From contig NC_063174.1 in the NCBI RefSeq assembly GCF_023159225.1, positions 26,929,983 to 26,993,982 of the forward strand: a stretch of DNA of 64,000 nucleotides, given 5' to 3'. A program made the position numbers and the translations under genes. The first letter of the stretch is position 1, and every line of letters starts with the position of its first letter. The notes below the pieces were generated by a model that saw only the letters and a list, made by a program, of their open reading frames with translations, was not told the DNA's origin and did no database searches. Origin of the DNA: Perognathus longimembris pacificus (lineage: Eukaryota > Chordata > Mammalia > Rodentia > Heteromyidae). Below are positions 47,691 to 59,511 of this stretch, piece after piece.

Positions 47691-47699
47691 TGTCTTTTC

Positions 47700-48015
47700 T
47701 GTAGTTTATCCCCTGCTGTCAATGTATTTGATTTTGGTACCCTGGGTATTGTATATACATTTATCTGAATTAGGGAAGGGAAGGAGGTCATCAGAATGGT
47801 GAGACAAAGGACAAAGGGCTAAGCAATGCAACACCGGTACTCAATACTCACAAGACAATATGTTGGAAATTGACTGTAAAACTTTGCAGGGGCTGGGGGG
47901 GGGGGGATGTGTTGGAGGAGGAAAGTCAGAGAAAAATACCTCTCTGTGGGAGAAAAAAGACCTTCTGTACATCACCTTGACAATAAAATGAAATTAAAAA
48001 AAAAAAAAAAACAAC
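47700..48015 (+). mobile_element. LINE-1 3' end fragment with A-tail
   Basis: Plus-strand L1 3' UTR (gattttggtaccctgggtattg...ctgtacatcaccttgacaataaa) with an internal G10 run and A-tail. Confidence 0.85.
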
Positions 48016-48018
48016 AGA

Positions 48019-48130
48019 GGCTGGGAATATGACCTAGTGGTAGAGTGCTTGCCTCATTTGCATGAAGCCCTGGGTTCAATTCCCCAGCACCTCATATATA
48101 GAAAAAGCCTTCAGCCAGAGTGTTGCTGTG
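48019..48130 (+). mobile_element. IDL-type SINE monomer with decayed Geo
   Basis: Intact ID-like left monomer (ggctgggaatatgacctagtg...ggttcaattccccagcacc) directly after the L1 A-tail; the Geo part is degenerate. Confidence 0.85.
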
Positions 48131-48410
48131 AGAAAGGGGAAAGGAACTACTAAAATCATAATTAAAAAAAACCCACAAACCATAATCTGCTACTGTCAGT
48201 TGAGGTCACTCTCATTTTATTTTTACTTTGTCACTTTTCTCTGTACTTCAGATTTTTCTTAAATGCCTTAAATCTTACTTCTTAATGTCTACCCTTACAA
48301 ATTCTGACTTTAGGAATGGTCTTTCATAATTTGTTATACTTTTGTGGTTCCTAAAAGTAATTTTTAGAACCTTGCAAGTTTTGAGTATGAGCAAAAGGAA
48401 GGGCACATGA

Positions 48411-48590
48411 ATGGAGGGTGAGCAAATGTAGTCATTATATTCAATGTACATTATATAGAGCTGAACTATGTAACTTGAGGGTAGGGACGGGAGGAGGAAA
48501 TGAAGAACAAAGGAAGCAGTGGCATTAACCGAGAGGCATTGTACTCATAAACTGATTTATGAATTTGTAAAAAAAAAAAAAGAAAGAAAG
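48411..48590 (+). mobile_element. LINE-1 3' end fragment
   Basis: Plus-strand L1 3' UTR (gaactatgtaacttgagggtagg...aaactgatttatgaatttg) and A-rich tail. Confidence 0.7.
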
Positions 48591-48596
48591 AAAAAA

Positions 48597-48692
48597 CCAT
48601 AAGTGGCGCTGTGGCTCAAGTGGTAGAGTGCTAGCCTTGAGCAAAAGAAGCCAGGAACAGTGCTCAGGCCCTGAGTCCAAGCCCCAGGACTG

Positions 48693-48725
<33 letters not shown>
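48597..48725 (+). mobile_element. Geo monomer without a left half, inserted in an L1 A-tail
   Basis: Begins aagtggcgctgtggctcaag and ends gagtccaagccccaggac plus poly-A. No IDL or B1 half precedes it; an L1 3' end and its A-tail lie immediately upstream. Confidence 0.85.
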
Positions 48726-48726
<1 letters not shown>

Positions 48727-48811
48727 AAAACAAAACAAAACAAAAACACCAACCAAAAAACAGGAAAAAAAAAAAACCCAAAAAACAAAAAACAGAGCAA
48801 TGTCTTTTCTT

Positions 48812-48817
48812 TCTGTC

Positions 48818-48849
<32 letters not shown>

Positions 48850-49076
48850 GTCTTGGTGCTTGGACTTAGGGCCTGGCCACGGTCCCTGAGCTTCTTCTGC
48901 TCAAGGTTAGCACTCTACCACTTTAGCCACAGCACCACTTCTGGTTTTTTCTGAGTAATTTTTGTTGGAGATTAAAGTCTCATGGATTTTTCTGCCAGGG
49001 CTGGCTTTGAACCACAGTCCTCAGATCTCAGCCTCCTAAGTGGCTAGGATTACAGGTGTGAGCCACTGGTGTCCAG
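48812..49076 (-). mobile_element. B1-Geo SINE with TSD
   Basis: Reverse-strand unit with T25 lead; agcaatgtctt occurs on both sides. Confidence 0.9.
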
Positions 49077-49221
49077 CAATGTCTTTAGAATTCTGAAGAT
49101 ATGTTATTTGCTTTTTGAATTTTATATCCAATAAAAGTAGCATGATTCAGTGTAAGGATATAGGAAAGAACTTTTCAGGTGTGAGATAGCTCAGAACTTT
49201 TTAACCTAACGTATTTATATT

Positions 49222-49298
49222 TGTATTGATTTTTGAACCCCTAGTCCTTGAGCTTGCTAGGCAATAATGTTACCTCTTGAGGCAGAACTCCAACCCTC
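49222..49298 (-). mobile_element. ID-like SINE fragment
   Basis: Diverged reverse ID-type sequence (gagcttgctaggcaataatg...ctcttgaggcagaactcc). Confidence 0.5.
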
Positions 49299-49749
49299 AC
49301 ATGTATGTACTTCCTTCAAAACCATGATGGTAGACATGGCTTACTAGAATGGTAAACAAAGAAAGGTGAAAAATTAGAACCCAGGAAAGATGATTCAATC
49401 AAGAGATAGGCAAAAGGAATTTGCAAAATGAAGATGAAAGGCAGATCCAAGTTATGACATGTATGTTATGCATGGAACAACATACGGGAGCAGATCAGAA
49501 GGCCTGAGGAGAAAATTTTTCATGATGAAATTGACAGTTATTTTCTCCTCTTACCCTTCCTTTCTTCACTTCTTCCTTCTCTTTCATATAACATAGCTCC
49601 TCTGAAAGTTTTTTTTTTTGCCACAATGTATTTTCCTTTCATTTATTTCAAAAGTGTACTTGATCACTGTAATGAATCAAGCAGAAAAAAACCTCCACAA
49701 ACCAACAACCCACATAAATCAAGTTTTTAATCAAGGTTTTAATCACCCT
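49299..49749. other. Unannotated intergenic stretch
   Basis: No element recognised. Confidence 0.4.
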
Positions 49750-49910
49750 TAAGTGTAGTGCATAGATTATCTTCACATTCGTCCTGAGGTAAGCACTGAG
49801 AAGAAAATGAGGGACAAAGAGATAAAGCAACTTGTCTAATGACACATCTGAGAGGAGCCCCAGTTGGTATTTGAATCTTGTCTGAGGCTGGTGCCCATGA
49901 ACGTAACACC
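49750..49910 (-). mobile_element. MIR SINE
   Basis: Reverse MIR pattern (gaaaatgagggacaaagagataaagcaacttgtc..., tatttgaatcttgtctgag). Confidence 0.6.
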
Positions 49911-50788
49911 GTGTTCTGTATAAAAGACAGTCAGATCCTTTCCATTGCCTCAAGATTGTGAGACTCTATGCAGTTTAGTGCCCATCTTGTCATTTTTTTC
50001 AAGTTTATATGAGTGTATGAACACATATATAGGACTCTTTTTTGTGAAAATTGAACTATCATATATATTTTCATTTTATTTCAACTAACATTTATTGAAA
50101 GTACATACTGCACATGAAACAGTGTCTAGACATTAGGCTAAAAGTCTATTCCCTGTGTATAACCAGCTAGATTTGTAAACTGATTCTCTCAAGAGTTATC
50201 ATCCTGAAGCACCAGTTTTTCCAAGAATTATCATAAATGCACTTAATTGGTATCATAAATTATATCAATTTTGAGCTTTCCTTTGGTTCAGATACTACTG
50301 TACAGTCTAGAACTGCCCTTGCCTTTTTTAGTATGAGTGCCAGCTATGTCTGAATTATCTAGCCAAGAGTTCTGCTGTTTGAATTTCCAATTGTTTGGAT
50401 TCAGGGAAGTAGTGCTATGTCACACTTTTTTTCCTGCCTCTCTGCCAACCCTTTTCTCTTAAATGCCACCCTCCTTCACACAACTCCAAGTTACCACCAG
50501 CATCTCCTTGGCTGTAGGCCACATAACTATGTAAATTAAAAAACTTCTAGATAATGTTGTTCAGGATGTTTATGTGTCTGATTCATGGGCTTGTGGCAGA
50601 CTTTATGGTCTAGTTAGCGGATACTTGCTTCATCACATCCTCACTGTGGGGAAGAAAATGACAATAACTCAAAAATAAAGCCTGTTAGTTAAAGATGAAT
50701 TGTTGGCTCAGGGTGATGCTTGTATGCTAAGTCTAGTAATGAGAAAGTAAGGGATTCCTGCAACTGGTTTATCTTGAGAACTAATATG
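49911..50788. other. Unannotated intergenic stretch
   Basis: A short old-repeat motif (aactaacatttattgaaagtac) near 50082; otherwise nothing recognised. Confidence 0.4.
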
Positions 50789-50790
50789 AC

Positions 50791-51014
50791 TTTTTTTTGG
50801 CCAGTCCTGGGATATGAACTCTGGTCCTGGGTGCTGTCTCTGAGCTTATGTGCTCAAGACTTGAGCCAGAGCTCCACTTCTGGCTTTTTCTGTGATTAAT
50901 TGGAGAGAAGAGTATGACAGACTTTTCCTGATAGGGCTGACTTCAAACCATGACCCTCTGATCTCCACCTCCTGATTAGTTAGGATTACAGGTGTGAGCC
51001 ACCTGTACCCAGCT
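50791..51014 (-). mobile_element. B1-Geo SINE
   Basis: Reverse-strand unit ending gtgagccacctgtacccagc. Confidence 0.87.
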
Positions 51015-52042
51015 GCTATGATTTGTATTACATGTGTTAGTCCAGTAGGTTACAGCCTTAACTATATCTGTTTTAACTGGAATTTGAGCATAGTCCATCG
51101 GAAATTACTTGTCTTCATGCTAACTAACCACTTTTCTATTTTTCATCATTATCCTGGATAGCTTCTTCATGGTTTTGTATTTTGTCTGATAACAGGAGAA
51201 AAATTACTGATGCTCAGTTGTAGGAGACAGTAAGATAATAGGTCTGTCTCCAGTGCTTTATCTGTAGAATGCAGTATTTTATCGAAGTGATTGTGGCCTT
51301 TGTAAGGCCAGAGAATATATTACATCCTCCAAACGAGGTGAAATACTTATGATCTCTGCAATAAGGCTGATGTTGCAGCATCTGGGCACACGTTTGCTAG
51401 CTATAATCGCATTTCAGAGGCTGCTGTTGAGCAATTGTGATTGCAATCTGCAAATGATTTGTGTCTGAGCATACTGGCAATAAAGCAATTTGCTGATCAA
51501 TTTGTTTGTTGCTGAGGTATAGCTAAAAACAAAAAATACACAAATTGTAGTTGTACATTTCAATAGGTTTAGGCAAAGCTCTATGATTATGTAACTACTA
51601 CTCACGTTAATGTACAAAATATTTCTACCCCCCCCCAAGTCTCTTTCTTCTTCATCCACATCTTCTCCCTCATATCATATACTCCAGGCCTCACATCACC
51701 CCTGGATGATGTTTGTTCTTTCTAGAGTTTTACATAAATGGAGTCATATTACCTATTCTCTTTCAGGTCTGTCTTCTATAGCTTAGTATAATTTGAGATT
51801 CATTTATGGTGTTGCATGTATATGTGTCTTTATTTATTTTGGGATTCATATTCCATTATATGAATAAACCAAATATTGCTTTTCCATTTACCTGTTTATG
51901 GGTTGTTTCCAATTATTGGCAATTACTACTAGAGCTCCTATGATAAGTTGAGTTCAAGTCTTTATGTAGATACAGATTTCCTTTCATTTGTGTAAATGTC
52001 TAGAAGCAGAATTGCTCAAGTCATATTTTGAGAGTATTATTT

Positions 52043-52288
52043 AACTTTTTTTCCTTTTTTGGTCAATCGTGGGGCTTGAGTTCAGGGCCTGGGCACTGTC
52101 CCTGAGCTTTTTCGCTCAAGGCTAGTGCTCTACCAATACGAGACATAGTGTCATTTCCAGTTTTCTGGTGAGTAATTAAAGGTAGGAGTCTCATGAAATT
52201 TCCTGCCTGGGTTGGCTTTGAACTATGATCCTCAGATCTCAGACTCCTGAGTAGCTAAGATTACAGGCATGAGCCACTGATACACAGC
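52043..52288 (-). mobile_element. B1-Geo SINE inside the old L1
   Basis: Reverse-strand unit; ttaactttttt-like sequences on both sides suggest a TSD. Confidence 0.88.
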
Positions 52289-52405
52289 TACTTAACTTTT
52301 TAAGAAGTTGTCTATTTTTCTTTTAAGTTGAATTAGGCCCTTGAGTTTTCTTGGCTCTTGCTGTGCCCCTTGGACCACTCCTCTGGTCTTGCTTCTGGCT
52401 AGGTT

Positions 52406-52409
<4 letters not shown>

Positions 52410-52472
<63 letters not shown>
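52410..52472. repeat. (CT)n microsatellite
   Basis: About 30 CT units next to a poly-T run and an L1 3' end. Confidence 0.97.
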
Positions 52473-52475
<3 letters not shown>

Positions 52476-52493
52476 CTTTTTTTTTCTTTCTCA

Positions 52494-52588
52494 AATTTTT
52501 ATTATCAAACTGACGTACAGAGAGGTTACAGTATCATACGTTGGGCATTGGATACATTTCTTGTACTGTTTGTTGCCTTGTCCCTCTT
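52494..52588 (-). mobile_element. Very short LINE-1 3' end
   Basis: Nearly identical to 974-1069 of the young L1 (caaatttttattatcaaact..., gacgtacagagaggttacag). Only about 95 bp. Confidence 0.9.
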
Positions 52589-52697
52589 TTTTGAGATGTT
52601 ATCTAGCAAACTTTTCTGCCCAGGCTGGCCTTGCACCTTCACCTGCCAGCATTCAGACTCCTGAGTAGCTAGGATTGCAGGTGTGAGTCACCAGCAC
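52589..52697 (-). mobile_element. B1 half-SINE
   Basis: Reverse 7SL-like half (ctgcccaggctggccttgc...gctaggattgcaggtgtgag). Confidence 0.8.
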
Positions 52698-53215
52698 CTT
52701 TTTGCCAATTAGTTTTATCAAAGCGGTATCATTTTGCATTCCCACCAATAGTATATGAGAGTTCTAGTTGTTTTATATCCTTTATATACCAACATTTGGT
52801 ATTTTTCAGCCATTTAAATTTTAGTCATTCTAACAAATATGTACTGGTATTGCATAGCAAGTTTAATTTTCATTTGTCTATTTGATATCCATCTATTCTC
52901 TTTGGTGAAGTATCTATTCAAATCATTGCCCATTTCAAATGAGCACATTTGAAATTTTTGCACATTAAAATTGTTTTTGGTCCTCTTTATTCTTCAGTTG
53001 TATTTCTTATGTATTCTGAATAAAAGTATTTTATCACATGGTACTTTGCAAATGGTTTCTCCCATTCTGAGGCTTGTCTTTCTAGTTTCTTAAGAGTATT
53101 TTTTGAAAAGCGCCACTTTAAAAATGTAAATGACAAGTATTATTTGAAGTTTAAGTGATTATTTTATTATATTCTGGAAGATCTTTGCTTAACTATTCTG
53201 CTATTTTTAAATGTT

Positions 53216-55251
53216 TCTTTTATTCATCAAAATGAATTATTCTCAGATAATATAACTATGTGCTTTGAGAGAGCAGAGCAATCAATTTAACAATTATGAG
53301 ACCCAAGAAGAAAATTAAATAAGGCAATTGGAATGAGATTCAGATCTCAACTTTCTTGCACAATCATTTGTTGAGAAGTTGGGAGAATAATACTCATATT
53401 CAAAAGATGTGGCTGAAGATAATTTGATGAAAATAATCTATGCAGTTGCAGGCAGGGTCAGACACTTGATCTTAGCAGCAGAAAATCATCACTAACTCTA
53501 GACCTAAAGCCTCAAAGGAATAGTACCATTTCTAGAACCAACTATTTATAGCTACAGGACAGGTCCATCAAAAGGAAATGTGGCTTTTGGTGGAGGAATA
53601 GTGTTTCTGCCAGTATGTGGCCTGTGACGATGTGGACACACAAAGCCTTATTGTCTTTAGAGACTTGACTCCAGGTAGCTAGAGATAGTAATTGCAGGTA
53701 ATTGTTTTGTCATTATATGCTGTGGATCATTTGTATGTGTTTTACTAGTAGAAACATGATCATATTAATATATTTAAATATAACTAGGCCATAAAAAATT
53801 CATATTCCCATCCTCATAATTCTTATGTCCTGAGACTACTTGTATTACCAATACTGTTCTCTATCCAGGTTTAGACAAGAACAGATTCCCTTGAGGATGA
53901 CAGGAAAGGATCTGTTATAGGAATGAGGCCTTTTCATGATTATGTGGGTGAAACTGAGAAGTGAAGTTCTGGAAGGAGTGAGAGGAATAGAGAAGGATCT
54001 CCAACCAGGCAAGTTGACAATCTACACACCTCCAGCTGCCAAAGTATGGTTGCAAACAGGAAGTTTGTGGAATGGAGAGGCGGCCTCTGTCAAGCAGCCT
54101 TTGCTGCCCTAATTGAACACTTGGTGCTGCATTGTCTGTGATGGCTCTCATCAGCTGAGAGTGAGAGGAAGAGGTGGACATGGAGACCACTGAGAGCCTT
54201 TGTGAAAACATCTAATGACAAAAAATACCTTTCTGAATGTAATGACTGAGTGGTGACTGCCATTTTATTTCTGTTCTCTGGGCTGCATAGTCTTCTTTTG
54301 TCTAACTCCAAACCAAAACCAATTTGTAATTCCTAAACTAAGTTAGTGTAAAGCAGTCCGCCACATACAATGTAGACAGATTTCCTGTCTACTCAGCCAG
54401 TGACAATCAAACTTTTCAGATTAGTAAATTATTTCTGAAACTATAGAAGGTGAGGGACACTGCAATCATTCTATTATGTTATCTAAAAAGTAGAACAGTT
54501 TTTGGTGTTAAAATTAACAGAGAGAAAACAAGTGGATATAATGTGTTATAAAATACTTCTTTTAATTATAAACAATAGAGATTTATGAAACATTTGGTAA
54601 TATTCCGTACTATACCGTAAGATTTTGTTTTAGACATCTGAAGTACTTGCTTAGGCAAGTCATTAGAGATTTTTCTTGATTAACACCAAACTAATAACAA
54701 ATTTGGTAATATTTCTGCCTTTCAGAAGGCCCACTTCATTGGAATACAATTTATGTAGTTAGGGTAAATTACTTGAACTAATCTGCATGTTTTTAATTTT
54801 CCAGTTTTATGGCATTGGTGAGACTTTTTGAAGCAATGGGATTTTTGTGAGTTAGAGAAAGATGGAGAAATAGGCAGGATTAACAAACTCAACCTTCAAC
54901 TACTCAGGAGCAGGCTATTATATAATTTTGTTTTAAAGGTACTCAAGCCTGAGCTTGGTTTCAGAAAACTGAAACTAAGACATGCCCATCTAGTTTTCAC
55001 AGCAGGTTATAATACCATCTAAAAACTCTTGCATTCAAAATTCAGCCACTAGAGGAAATTATATTGTTGCCATTCAGTTTGTTTCTACAGCAAAGTTAAA
55101 GACTCCCTAAATTAAAAGACATTGTCTTCCTTTTCCCTTCCAACCTGTTACATTATTGAATTTGTTTATTATTCAACATATATTTGTTTGGTTTCTACTG
55201 GCTAAGGAGTGAGAATATGTTCTTTGAACAAAATAGGTGAAAATATATGCC
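53216..55251. other. Unannotated, repeat-poor intergenic stretch (2 kb)
   Basis: No transposon or exon recognised. Minus-strand frames of 98 and 73 codons at 53915-54311 show no known domain. Confidence 0.45.
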
Positions 55252-55485
55252 AGGGCCTGGCACTGGTAGCTCATACTTGTATTCCTAGCTACTTAGGAGA
55301 CTGAGATCTGAGGATCACAGTTTGGAGCCAGCCTGAGCAGGAAAATCCATGAGATTCTTACCTCCAATTAGTCACCAGAAAGCTGGAAGTGGAGCTGTGT
55401 GTCAAGTAGTAGAGTGCTAGCCTTGAGCAAAAAGAGCTCAAGGACAGCACACTGGCCCTGAGTTCAAGCCCTAGGCCCAGCATGT

Positions 55486-55489
<4 letters not shown>
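55252..55489 (+). mobile_element. B1-Geo SINE with (CA)n tail
   Basis: Plus-strand B1 and Geo halves ending gagttcaagccctaggcccagc, followed by atgtgcaaa and a (CA)n array. Confidence 0.88.
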
Positions 55490-55539
<50 letters not shown>

Positions 55540-55612
55540 TATCATCTATCTATATTATCTGTCTATCAATCATCTGTCTATTGTCTATCATCTATCTATC
55601 TACCTATCTGTC
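55490..55612. repeat. (CA)n plus (TATC)n compound microsatellite
   Basis: (CA)23 at 55490-55536 followed by imperfect ATCT/TATC units to about 55612. Confidence 0.95.
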
Positions 55613-55810
55613 ATCTGAGCTTGTAGACTATAGCCTTAAACTACTGAGATTAGAAGATGAAGGGAAGGAGCTGTTAGAAGTGGGAATAATGTTTCGGAAC
55701 CCCAAACCCCAACTTAGCTGTTTTTGTCTCTGACTTTGTTAGCCTCCCACTTTGTTGCCCAACCTTGTCTGACATGCCTGATCTTTATCACTCCTAACAT
55801 AACCCTATAT

Positions 55811-56600
55811 TTCTTTTTTTAAATTTAAATTTATTGTCAAGGTGATGTATAGGGGGTTACATTTACATAATAAGGTAGTGAGTACATTTCTTGTCATACA
55901 TGTCACTCCACCATTTTTCGCTCACCTTCCCTCCCTCCCATCCTGCTAGTTGTACAATTCCTTTCCAACATATTGTCTTATGAGTATTGCTATTGTATTG
56001 GTTCGTTCTTTATTCTTTGTCTCACCATTCTGATGTTCCCATTCCCTTCTCTAATTCAGATAAACATATATTCAATACCTAGTGTACCAAAATCATATAC
56101 AGTAACAACAGTAGATAAGCCATAGGAAATTCACATAGTACATTAAACATAATGACAACAATAAAATCCTCTTGTTTCCATATCTTGGAGTTCATTTTGC
56201 TTAGCCTCATCTTATATGATCATATGTATACAGCTGTTGAACTATTGTGATCCTCTGCTAGGACTGTCCTAGACATTTTTATGTTTATTTAGTAATTGTT
56301 TGGTTTTAGAGACATGATGTAAAGTCACTGACCAAAACATGTAGAAATAACACTTGAAAAGATATTTGTTATTTTACATACATGTTCTCTGCTTTTTATT
56401 TTCCCCCCTAATATCCACATATCAGGGAGACCATGCGCCTTTGTTCTCTGTGCTCTAGGCGTGTCTCGCTCAACATTATTTTTCAAGATATGTCCATTCC
56501 CCTGTGAATGCCATTATTTTATAATTTCTAAACACTGTGTAGAATTCCATTGTGTACAGGTACCACATTTTTTGATCCATTCATCTGTAATAGGGCATCT
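55811..56600 (-). mobile_element. LINE-1 3' fragment
   Basis: Reverse L1 3' UTR (ttattgtcaaggtgatgtatag..., acataataaggtagtgagtac) up to the start of the ORF2 C-terminal region (gaattccattgtgtacagg). A related L1 copy reaches the right window edge. Confidence 0.85.
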
Positions 56601-56919
56601 GCATAACCCTATATTCCTATCAAATCTTTTATTTTTGTTCTTTCAACAGCTTTATCCTACAACTTGAATGTCCCCACTCTACAGTAGTGTCAGTGCCTGT
56701 CTGAGATGTCCCTCTGGCTCTGGGCTGTGACCTACTCTCCAATTACATTCTCAGCTTCATCTATTCCTGAGACATCTAATTCTTCTGCCACCATATATGC
56801 CACAGTGTTGACACTACAGTCATTGCTTCTGATCCTGATTTGTAAATGTACATTTTTCTTATGGGGTGCTTCTTGAGCAGAGTGAGCGAAGTGAAACAAA
56901 TAATACCTCACTTGGTAAG

Positions 56920-57138
56920 GCACAGGTAGCTCACGCCTGTAATCTTAGATCTAGCTGCTTAGGAGGCTGAGCTCTGACATTGTAATGCAAAGACAGCCCT
57001 AGAAGAAAAGATTGCAAGACTCCAATCTCCAATTACTTACCAAAAATCTGGAAACTGTGGCCCAAGTGGTAGAGCACTAGCCTTAAGCAAAAAAGCTCAG
57101 GGAAAGTACTTAGGCCCTGACTTCAAGCCCCAGGACCA
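56920..57138 (+). mobile_element. B1-Geo SINE with (CA)n tail
   Basis: Plus-strand unit ending cttcaagccccaggaccagc, followed by CG/CA alternation and (CA)n. Confidence 0.88.
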
Positions 57139-57150
57139 GCACGCGCGCAC

Positions 57151-57196
<46 letters not shown>
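57139..57196. repeat. (CG/CA)n to (CA)n microsatellite
   Basis: acgcgcgcacgc leads into about 21 CA units. Confidence 0.95.
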
Positions 57197-57201
<5 letters not shown>

Positions 57202-58897
57202 GTCAGCTGCTCACTGGGGCATAAAAAAGTGTGTCGTTGGGAAATAGAAATAAGAATAACTGTAGCAAACAGACTGAGGTCAAAGTGGGATGATGGTTTA
57301 CAAATAGACTTTACATATTTTCTCTTGGAGAAATTTAGCAGGACTTATTCTCTACCACCAATGTGATTTTGATATCCAGTTTGTTTTGAAAATAAAGGGT
57401 AATTGTCAAAGGACAGATCAAACAGTTTCTTTTTGTCTAGAGAAACTGACATTTTCTAGGAGCTGGAGAAAGAGCAATGCCACTCACATTTAAAGTATAT
57501 CCGCATTCGGAAATGTTTTGGAGCTTGAGCTCCAAATGTTTTTAGGGCTTGTGACTGGTGGATTGTGTGTTTTCACAAGAGCCAGAGGTCTCATGTGGCC
57601 TAAACCTTGAAAGCTGCATCATGCAATTTGGAACAAACTTGGATCTTTTCTACCCCCCCCCCCGCCCCGCCCCCCAACTTACATCACTCAAGGTGGTTTG
57701 GGACTAACCCTGACCGATGAGCACAACAGTAGGGGGTTGCATGAGGTGTGGAGCTGACTTGTGCCTTACCAACTTCTCTCCTCTCCCAGCATAGTCACAG
57801 AACTTGCTATTGTAGTCTACATAGCATAGACTAGGTCTATGCTAATGGTCTCTAGTCTGATTTTTCACAGTGGAGGCAAATCTCAAGTCCAATGTCAACT
57901 TAAAAAGTCTCATGGGAGTTTAAGGAATCAGTGCAGAGTAATAAGTACATACTATTTTTCTATGAGTAGCTTCTATTAGGATCTCAGCAGTAGTTACAAT
58001 TCATAACTTTCAGAAATTAGCATGAGAGGAACTTTCCAGATAAGAAATAAATTCAAAGAGGCCATAAAGATGGAGGACTCAGAACAGAACTTAGAGTTAG
58101 ATATTTTGATAGGAAAGCCTGTGATCACTATACTAAATGTTTGCCAACCATTTCTAGTATTTGTAGGGTTACTAGTATTCTAGGGCTAGTATTTTACCTG
58201 GGAATTGGTTTGTAATTCTAATATGATGAGAATCTTTTCTTGGAAAGGTAGAGTGCATCCTATTTTGTTGGGAAAAAAAAACATTAAATTAAAACGTAGG
58301 AGCCATGAATTGAAGTCTTACCCAGTTTAGACATTTGATGGGGAGCCTAGATTCTGTTAAACAAGGGGTTCAGGCTTGATGTATGTGCTGCTTACAGCTC
58401 TCAACTCTCCACTAAACCCCATCCTGTTTCATAAGGAAAGCAAACAACAACAGCAACAAAAACCATACAATGTCGGTCCCATTTATTATATATTTTCATC
58501 TTAAAAAAATAACCAGTGGTAGAATTCATAAATGAGGACTGTGATACTCTGAATGTTGAAACACTTAAGATCCTGAGTCTCCGGGCTCCTCTGGCAGCAC
58601 TTATTCCAACAGAGTGTGGAACTGTCAGAGAGCACATGGAAGAGTGTATTTTCTGTTCTTGGCATTAGCTCCATTATTTCCTAGGATTCTGTGGGATTAT
58701 CCTGTCTCTCTGAAGGCTCATCCCCTCAGCAAACTCCATTTGGTATCCTTGAAAAACCCCAAGTAAATGAAGTTGTTTACCCACTCCCTCCTGTGAATCA
58801 CTTTATTTATTATCCTAAAGTAAATGATAAAAGCAAATGTGAGGCTCAAGTGAGCAATATTATTTCCTGCATACACTGCAGAAAATGTCTTTCATCT
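57197..58897. other. Unannotated intergenic stretch with a C-rich tract
   Basis: C-rich run with single G interruptions at about 57653-57675; otherwise nothing recognised. Confidence 0.45.
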
Positions 58898-58913
58898 TGT
58901 ACTGCAGATTCTT

Positions 58914-59132
58914 TTTTATTTTATTTTATTTTATTTTTTTGCCAGTCCTGGGCCTTTGACTAAGGGCCTGAGCACTGTCCCTGGCTTCTTTTTGCTCAAG
59001 GCTAGTACTCTGCCACTTGAGCCACAGTGACACTTCTGGCCGTTTTCTATATATATGGAGCTGGGGAATCAGACACATGGCTTCATGTATACGATGCAAG
59101 CACTCTTACCACTAGGCCATATTCCTAGCCCC
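58914..59132 (-). mobile_element. IDL-Geo SINE with TSD
   Basis: Reverse-strand dimer with TTTTA-repeat tail. Perfect 16-bp TSD (tgtactgcagattctt) at 58898-58913 and 59133-59148. Confidence 0.95.
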
Positions 59133-59148
59133 TGTACTGCAGATTCTT

Positions 59149-59245
59149 ACAGAGCAGAAACCAGGTCACTTATTTGCACAGCACCTAGAACAACAAGTAG
59201 AACATAGCAGACATTCAATAAGTAGTGAAAGGCATGAATGGAGTT
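59149..59245 (+). mobile_element. L2-like tail fragment
   Basis: Pattern gcacagcacctagaacaacaag...acattcaataagtagtg. Confidence 0.45.
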
Positions 59246-59308
59246 TCAGAGCCACTATCAGTGAGACTTCTATTTCCTCTCTAAGGATTAGTAGTTAAAG
59301 ACTTGTAG

Positions 59309-59400
59309 GGGTTGGAGATTTAGTTCAGTGCAAAAGCACTTGCCTGGCAAATACAAGGCCCTGACTTTGGCCCTTAGCTCTGAAAAATTAAAAAAAGACT
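59309..59400 (+). mobile_element. ID-like SINE monomer
   Basis: ggggttggagatttagttcag...cacttgcctggcaaatacaagg and a short A-tail; no Geo half. Confidence 0.75.
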
Positions 59401-59428
59401 TAGTATGAAGGGTGGCCTTTTCCTTGAA

Positions 59429-59431
<3 letters not shown>

Positions 59432-59508
<77 letters not shown>
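59432..59508. repeat. (CT)n microsatellite
   Basis: About 38 CT units lying where the poly-T tail of the following SINE should be. Confidence 0.97.

Positions 59509-59511
<3 letters not shown>

Larger units (their letters stand above)
51480..53215 (-). mobile_element. Old, fragmented L1 interrupted by younger repeats
   Basis: Old L1-like sequence in reverse orientation at about 51480-52042 (acataaatggagtcatatt..., ttgtttccaattattggcaatt) and 52698-53215 (cattcccaccaatagtatatg..., tggtttctcccattctgagg). A B1-Geo, a (CT)n array, a young L1 end and a B1 split it. Confidence 0.65.

Noticed and set aside
48525..48954. Phe- or Lys-rich frames of 74-108 codons
   Set aside because: They are translations of SINE A/T tails and Geo sequence.
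52341..52668. 105- and 107-codon frames rich in Leu-Ser
   Set aside because: They run through a (CT)n array, an L1 tail and a B1 fragment.
53915..54311. 98- and 73-codon minus-strand frames
   Set aside because: Low-information sequence without family resemblance or flanking gene signals.
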